Assembly (NCBI GenBank): GCA_900542195.1
Contig: UQNA01000040.1
Span: 1-25,884 of the forward strand
DNA length: 25,884 nt
Reading direction: 5' to 3'
Source: an uncultured Sutterella sp.
GTDB taxonomy: Bacteria > Pseudomonadota > Gammaproteobacteria > Burkholderiales > Burkholderiaceae_F
Below the pieces are notes generated by a model, which was not told the origin of the DNA, searched no databases, and saw only the letters and a program-made list of their open reading frames with translations. Made by a program: the position numbers and the translations under genes. The first letter of the stretch is position 1; each line of letters opens with the position of its first letter. Shown piece by piece: positions 23,991-25,884 of the stretch.

Positions 23991-25784
23991 ATGAAAATCA
24001 CCAAACTTTCTGCCGCATTGTTAGTTGCCGGTTTTGCCTTTGGCGCTCAAGCCGCAACATATCAGCCGGGAACATACACAGAAAAAGTTAACGGCCACAA
24101 TGCAGCATTTACCGTAAAGGTTACTGTCAGCAAAAACAAAATTGAAAAAATCGAATACCCTGACAACCTTGAAACCATTGGTGTCGGCCGTGTTGCTCTT
24201 GATAAATTAAGCAAGAAGATCATCGACAGACAATCTCTTGGCGTAGACAACGTAACTGGCGCAACAATTTCATCTTTCGCATTGAAAGGGGCCGTGAAGA
24301 AAGCATTGGAACAGGCAAAAGTTTCCAAAGCCGACATGGCTGCTCTCCAGAAGAACTCTGAAAAGTACACTGCCCTTCCTGACGAAATCAAAACTCAAGT
24401 CGTTATTGTCGGTGGCGGCGGATCCGGTTTGGCAGCTGCTATCGCAGCTCAACAGGCCGGTGCTAAAGTTATCGTTCTTGAAAAACTTGGTTTGTTAGGC
24501 GGTTCTACAAACGTCTCCGAAGGCGCTTTGAATGCTGCTGACCCGGAACGTCAAGGCAAACAAGGCATTGAAGACTCTGTTCAGAAACACTATGAACAAA
24601 CAATGAAGGGCGGCCATGACATCGGCACACCTGAATTGGTTCATTATTTAACTGAAAATGCTCTTCCTACATTGCACTGGATGGAATCCCTCGGCGTTAA
24701 ATTCAAACCGGAAGTCGGTACCGCTACAGGCGCTCTCTGGCAGCGTTCTCACTACCCAGTCACACCAAGCGGCAACAGCTACATCCGCGTATATCAAAAA
24801 TATATTGCTGATCACGCCAAAGACATGACTGTTTATACCGACATGACCGTTGAATCCTTGATCAAGGATAAAAACGGCAGAATCATCGGTGTAACAGCAA
24901 AAGACGGTCATACCGGCAAAGTCACTAACTTCATGGCTTCCAACGGTGTTGTAGTAGCAACAGGCGGTTTCGGTGCTAACGTTGCTTTGCGTCAGAAAGT
25001 TAATACCGGCGTATTCAAAGACTACGACCTCGGAAAAGGCATCGGCTGCACAAACTTCTCTAAATCCGCTCAAGGCGCCGGCATTGAAATGGGCGAAAAA
25101 GTCGGTGCAAACGTTATCGGCATGTCCGACATTCAGGTTCACCCATGCGGAACACCGGGTACAGGCTTGATGGAAATGGTTCGTACCTCCGGACGCAACC
25201 GTGTATTCATCAACGAACAAGGGAACCGTTTCGTTAACGAAGGTGCAGCACGCGACGTATTGGCAAAGGCAATCTTCGCACAGCCTCATTCCACTTACTA
25301 TGTCTTAGTCAACCATCTCCGTTATCCATCTCTTGACTGGGTTGATGCCAACGGCGCCAAGATGAAAGACATGATCGACTTAGGCCGTGTTGTTTCTGCT
25401 CCAACTCTTGATGAATTGGCCAAGAAACTGAACATGCCTGTTGAAAATCTTAAGAAATCTATTGCTGACTACAACGCCGTTGTAGAAGGCAAAGCTAAAG
25501 ATGCTCTTGGATTCCAGGCTAACAACAAGGCTGATAAGGTCATGACTGAAGGCCCATGGTATGCCTGCAAGAAAGTGCCAACCGTTCACCACACAATGGG
25601 CGGCTTGCAGATCAATACTAAGGCTCAGGTTCTTGATAAGAACGGCAAGGTTATTCCGGGTCTCTACGCAGCCGGCGAAACAACCGGCGGTATCCACGGT
25701 TCTAACCGTTTAGGCGGCAACGCTATTGCTGACATTATGGTCTTTGGCCGTACTGCCGGTACAAATGCCGCACAGAATAAGTAA
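23991..25784 (+). CDS. secreted FMN- and FAD-containing flavin reductase of the fumarate/urocanate reductase family
   Basis: This is a periplasmic terminal reductase of the flavocytochrome c superfamily. A Sec signal (residues 1-21, cut after AQA) is followed by an FMN-binding domain whose motif DNVTGATIS places covalent FMN on T92 (an ApbE-dependent linkage). The FAD domain starts at GGGGSG (141-146). Catalytic-site residues corresponding to Shewanella fumarate reductase are seen: H384 (QVHP), R421 (AARDVLAK), H533/H534 (HHTMGG) and R573 (HGSNRLGGNA). The segment after H384 (GLMEMVRTSG) differs from the fumarate enzyme's MVTEAVRG, so the substrate may not be fumarate. No CXXCH heme site exists, so electrons must come from a separate cytochrome or quinol enzyme. 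AGGAGAT precedes the ATG, and the gene is monocistronic with its own terminator. Such genes are numerous in gut Sutterellaceae. Confidence 0.93.
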   Translation: MKITKLSAALLVAGFAFGAQAATYQPGTYTEKVNGHNAAFTVKVTVSKNKIEKIEYPDNLETIGVGRVALDKLSKKIIDRQSLGVDNVTGATISSFALKGAVKKALEQAKVSKADMAALQKNSEKYTALPDEIKTQVVIVGGGGSGLAAAIAAQQAGAKVIVLEKLGLLGGSTNVSEGALNAADPERQGKQGIEDSVQKHYEQTMKGGHDIGTPELVHYLTENALPTLHWMESLGVKFKPEVGTATGALWQRSHYPVTPSGNSYIRVYQKYIADHAKDMTVYTDMTVESLIKDKNGRIIGVTAKDGHTGKVTNFMASNGVVVATGGFGANVALRQKVNTGVFKDYDLGKGIGCTNFSKSAQGAGIEMGEKVGANVIGMSDIQVHPCGTPGTGLMEMVRTSGRNRVFINEQGNRFVNEGAARDVLAKAIFAQPHSTYYVLVNHLRYPSLDWVDANGAKMKDMIDLGRVVSAPTLDELAKKLNMPVENLKKSIADYNAVVEGKAKDALGFQANNKADKVMTEGPWYACKKVPTVHHTMGGLQINTKAQVLDKNGKVIPGLYAAGETTGGIHGSNRLGGNAIADIMVFGRTAGTNAAQNK

Positions 25785-25810
25785 TTCTGTAACTTAACTC
25801 CTTGAAATCG

Positions 25811-25836
25811 CTCCCGGTGTTTGCCGGGAGTTTTTT
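25811..25836 (+). terminator. intrinsic terminator of the flavin reductase gene
   Basis: A perfect 7-bp stem, CTCCCGG (25811-25817) with CCGGGAG (25824-25830), has a 6-base loop and is followed by TTTTTT. It is the apparent insertion target of the intron that follows. Confidence 0.92.
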
Positions 25837-25884
25837 GTGTGCTCGGCATGAGTGCATTCTATAGGGTGGAAGTCCCGAGCTCGC
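25837..25884 (+). mobile_element. 5' end of a group IIC-type intron (cut by the window edge)
   Basis: Directly after the terminator T run comes GTGTG, the group II 5' consensus GUGYG, then CTCGGCATGAG and TATAGGGTGGAAGTCCCGA. Two small helices typical of the start of domain I can be drawn: CTC (25842-25844) with GAG (25850-25852), and GGG (25864-25866) with CCC (25874-25876). The order and spacing match the conserved 5' end of bacterial group IIC introns as I remember it, and that class inserts just downstream of terminator hairpins. Only 48 bases are visible, and the reverse transcriptase gene would be to the right of the window. Confidence 0.65.

Noticed and set aside
24648..25289. A 213-codon minus-strand frame opposite the flavin reductase
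   Set aside because: Its composition (rich in Cys, Val and Phe) is typical of reverse-frame translation of a conserved gene.

Overview
The window looks like chromosome from an anaerobic or microaerophilic, gut-type betaproteobacterium, most likely of the Sutterellaceae (Sutterella, Parasutterella or Turicimonas). The grounds are inference from gene content and order: an aat-bpt-pyrD cluster as seen in proteobacteria, Tat-exported DmsA-like and DmsB-like respiratory subunits, a secreted FMN/FAD reductase of the fumarate-reductase flavoprotein superfamily, and moderate G+C (mid-40s percent by eye). No rRNA gene is present to fix the taxonomy.

Layout. 1-3335: a minus-strand nrdA-nrdB operon for class Ia-type ribonucleotide reductase, with a terminator after nrdB and a candidate promoter containing an inverted repeat. 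3336-5537: recD2-type helicase. 5651-5848: a single initiator tRNA gene with its own promoter and terminator. 6021-13537: a plus-strand run consisting of a Na/Pi-cotransporter-like gene (with an apparent frameshift at its 5' end), Nudix hydrolase, aat, bpt, pyrD, thpR, and a large NarI/HdrD-like membrane iron-sulfur oxidoreductase. The genes from Nudix onward are very tightly spaced or overlapping. 13557-15358: an IclR regulator and a Tat-exported DJ-1/Hsp31-like protein. 15360-16665: a gene-poor, apparently decaying stretch holding an orphan RelB/DinJ-type antitoxin and coding remnants. 16666-19701: a DmsA-like molybdoenzyme gene split by a one-base frameshift, followed by its four-cluster ferredoxin partner and no membrane anchor gene. 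19723-23329: two tandem paralogous YbaL/KefB-type cation/proton antiporters on the minus strand. 23400-25836: a PsiE-family membrane protein, then a secreted flavin reductase preceded by a cluster of AGGG/CCCT palindromes. 25837-end: what looks like the first 48 bases of a group IIC-type intron, inserted directly after the reductase's terminator.

How the genes work together. The theme is anaerobic electron transfer. The molybdoenzyme, its ferredoxin and the flavin reductase would be periplasmic terminal reductases, and the HdrD/NarI-like protein and quinone-linked PyrD would feed electrons to or exchange them with the quinone pool. aat and bpt together cover the two bacterial N-degron tagging reactions. 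The two apparent frameshifts (near 6085-6140 and at 17875) are either real gene inactivation or assembly errors, and this is the first thing to settle. I did not find an unmistakably new multi-gene system. The most distinctive signals are the intron end placed on a terminator, the palindrome cluster upstream of the flavin reductase, and the frameshifted reductase.
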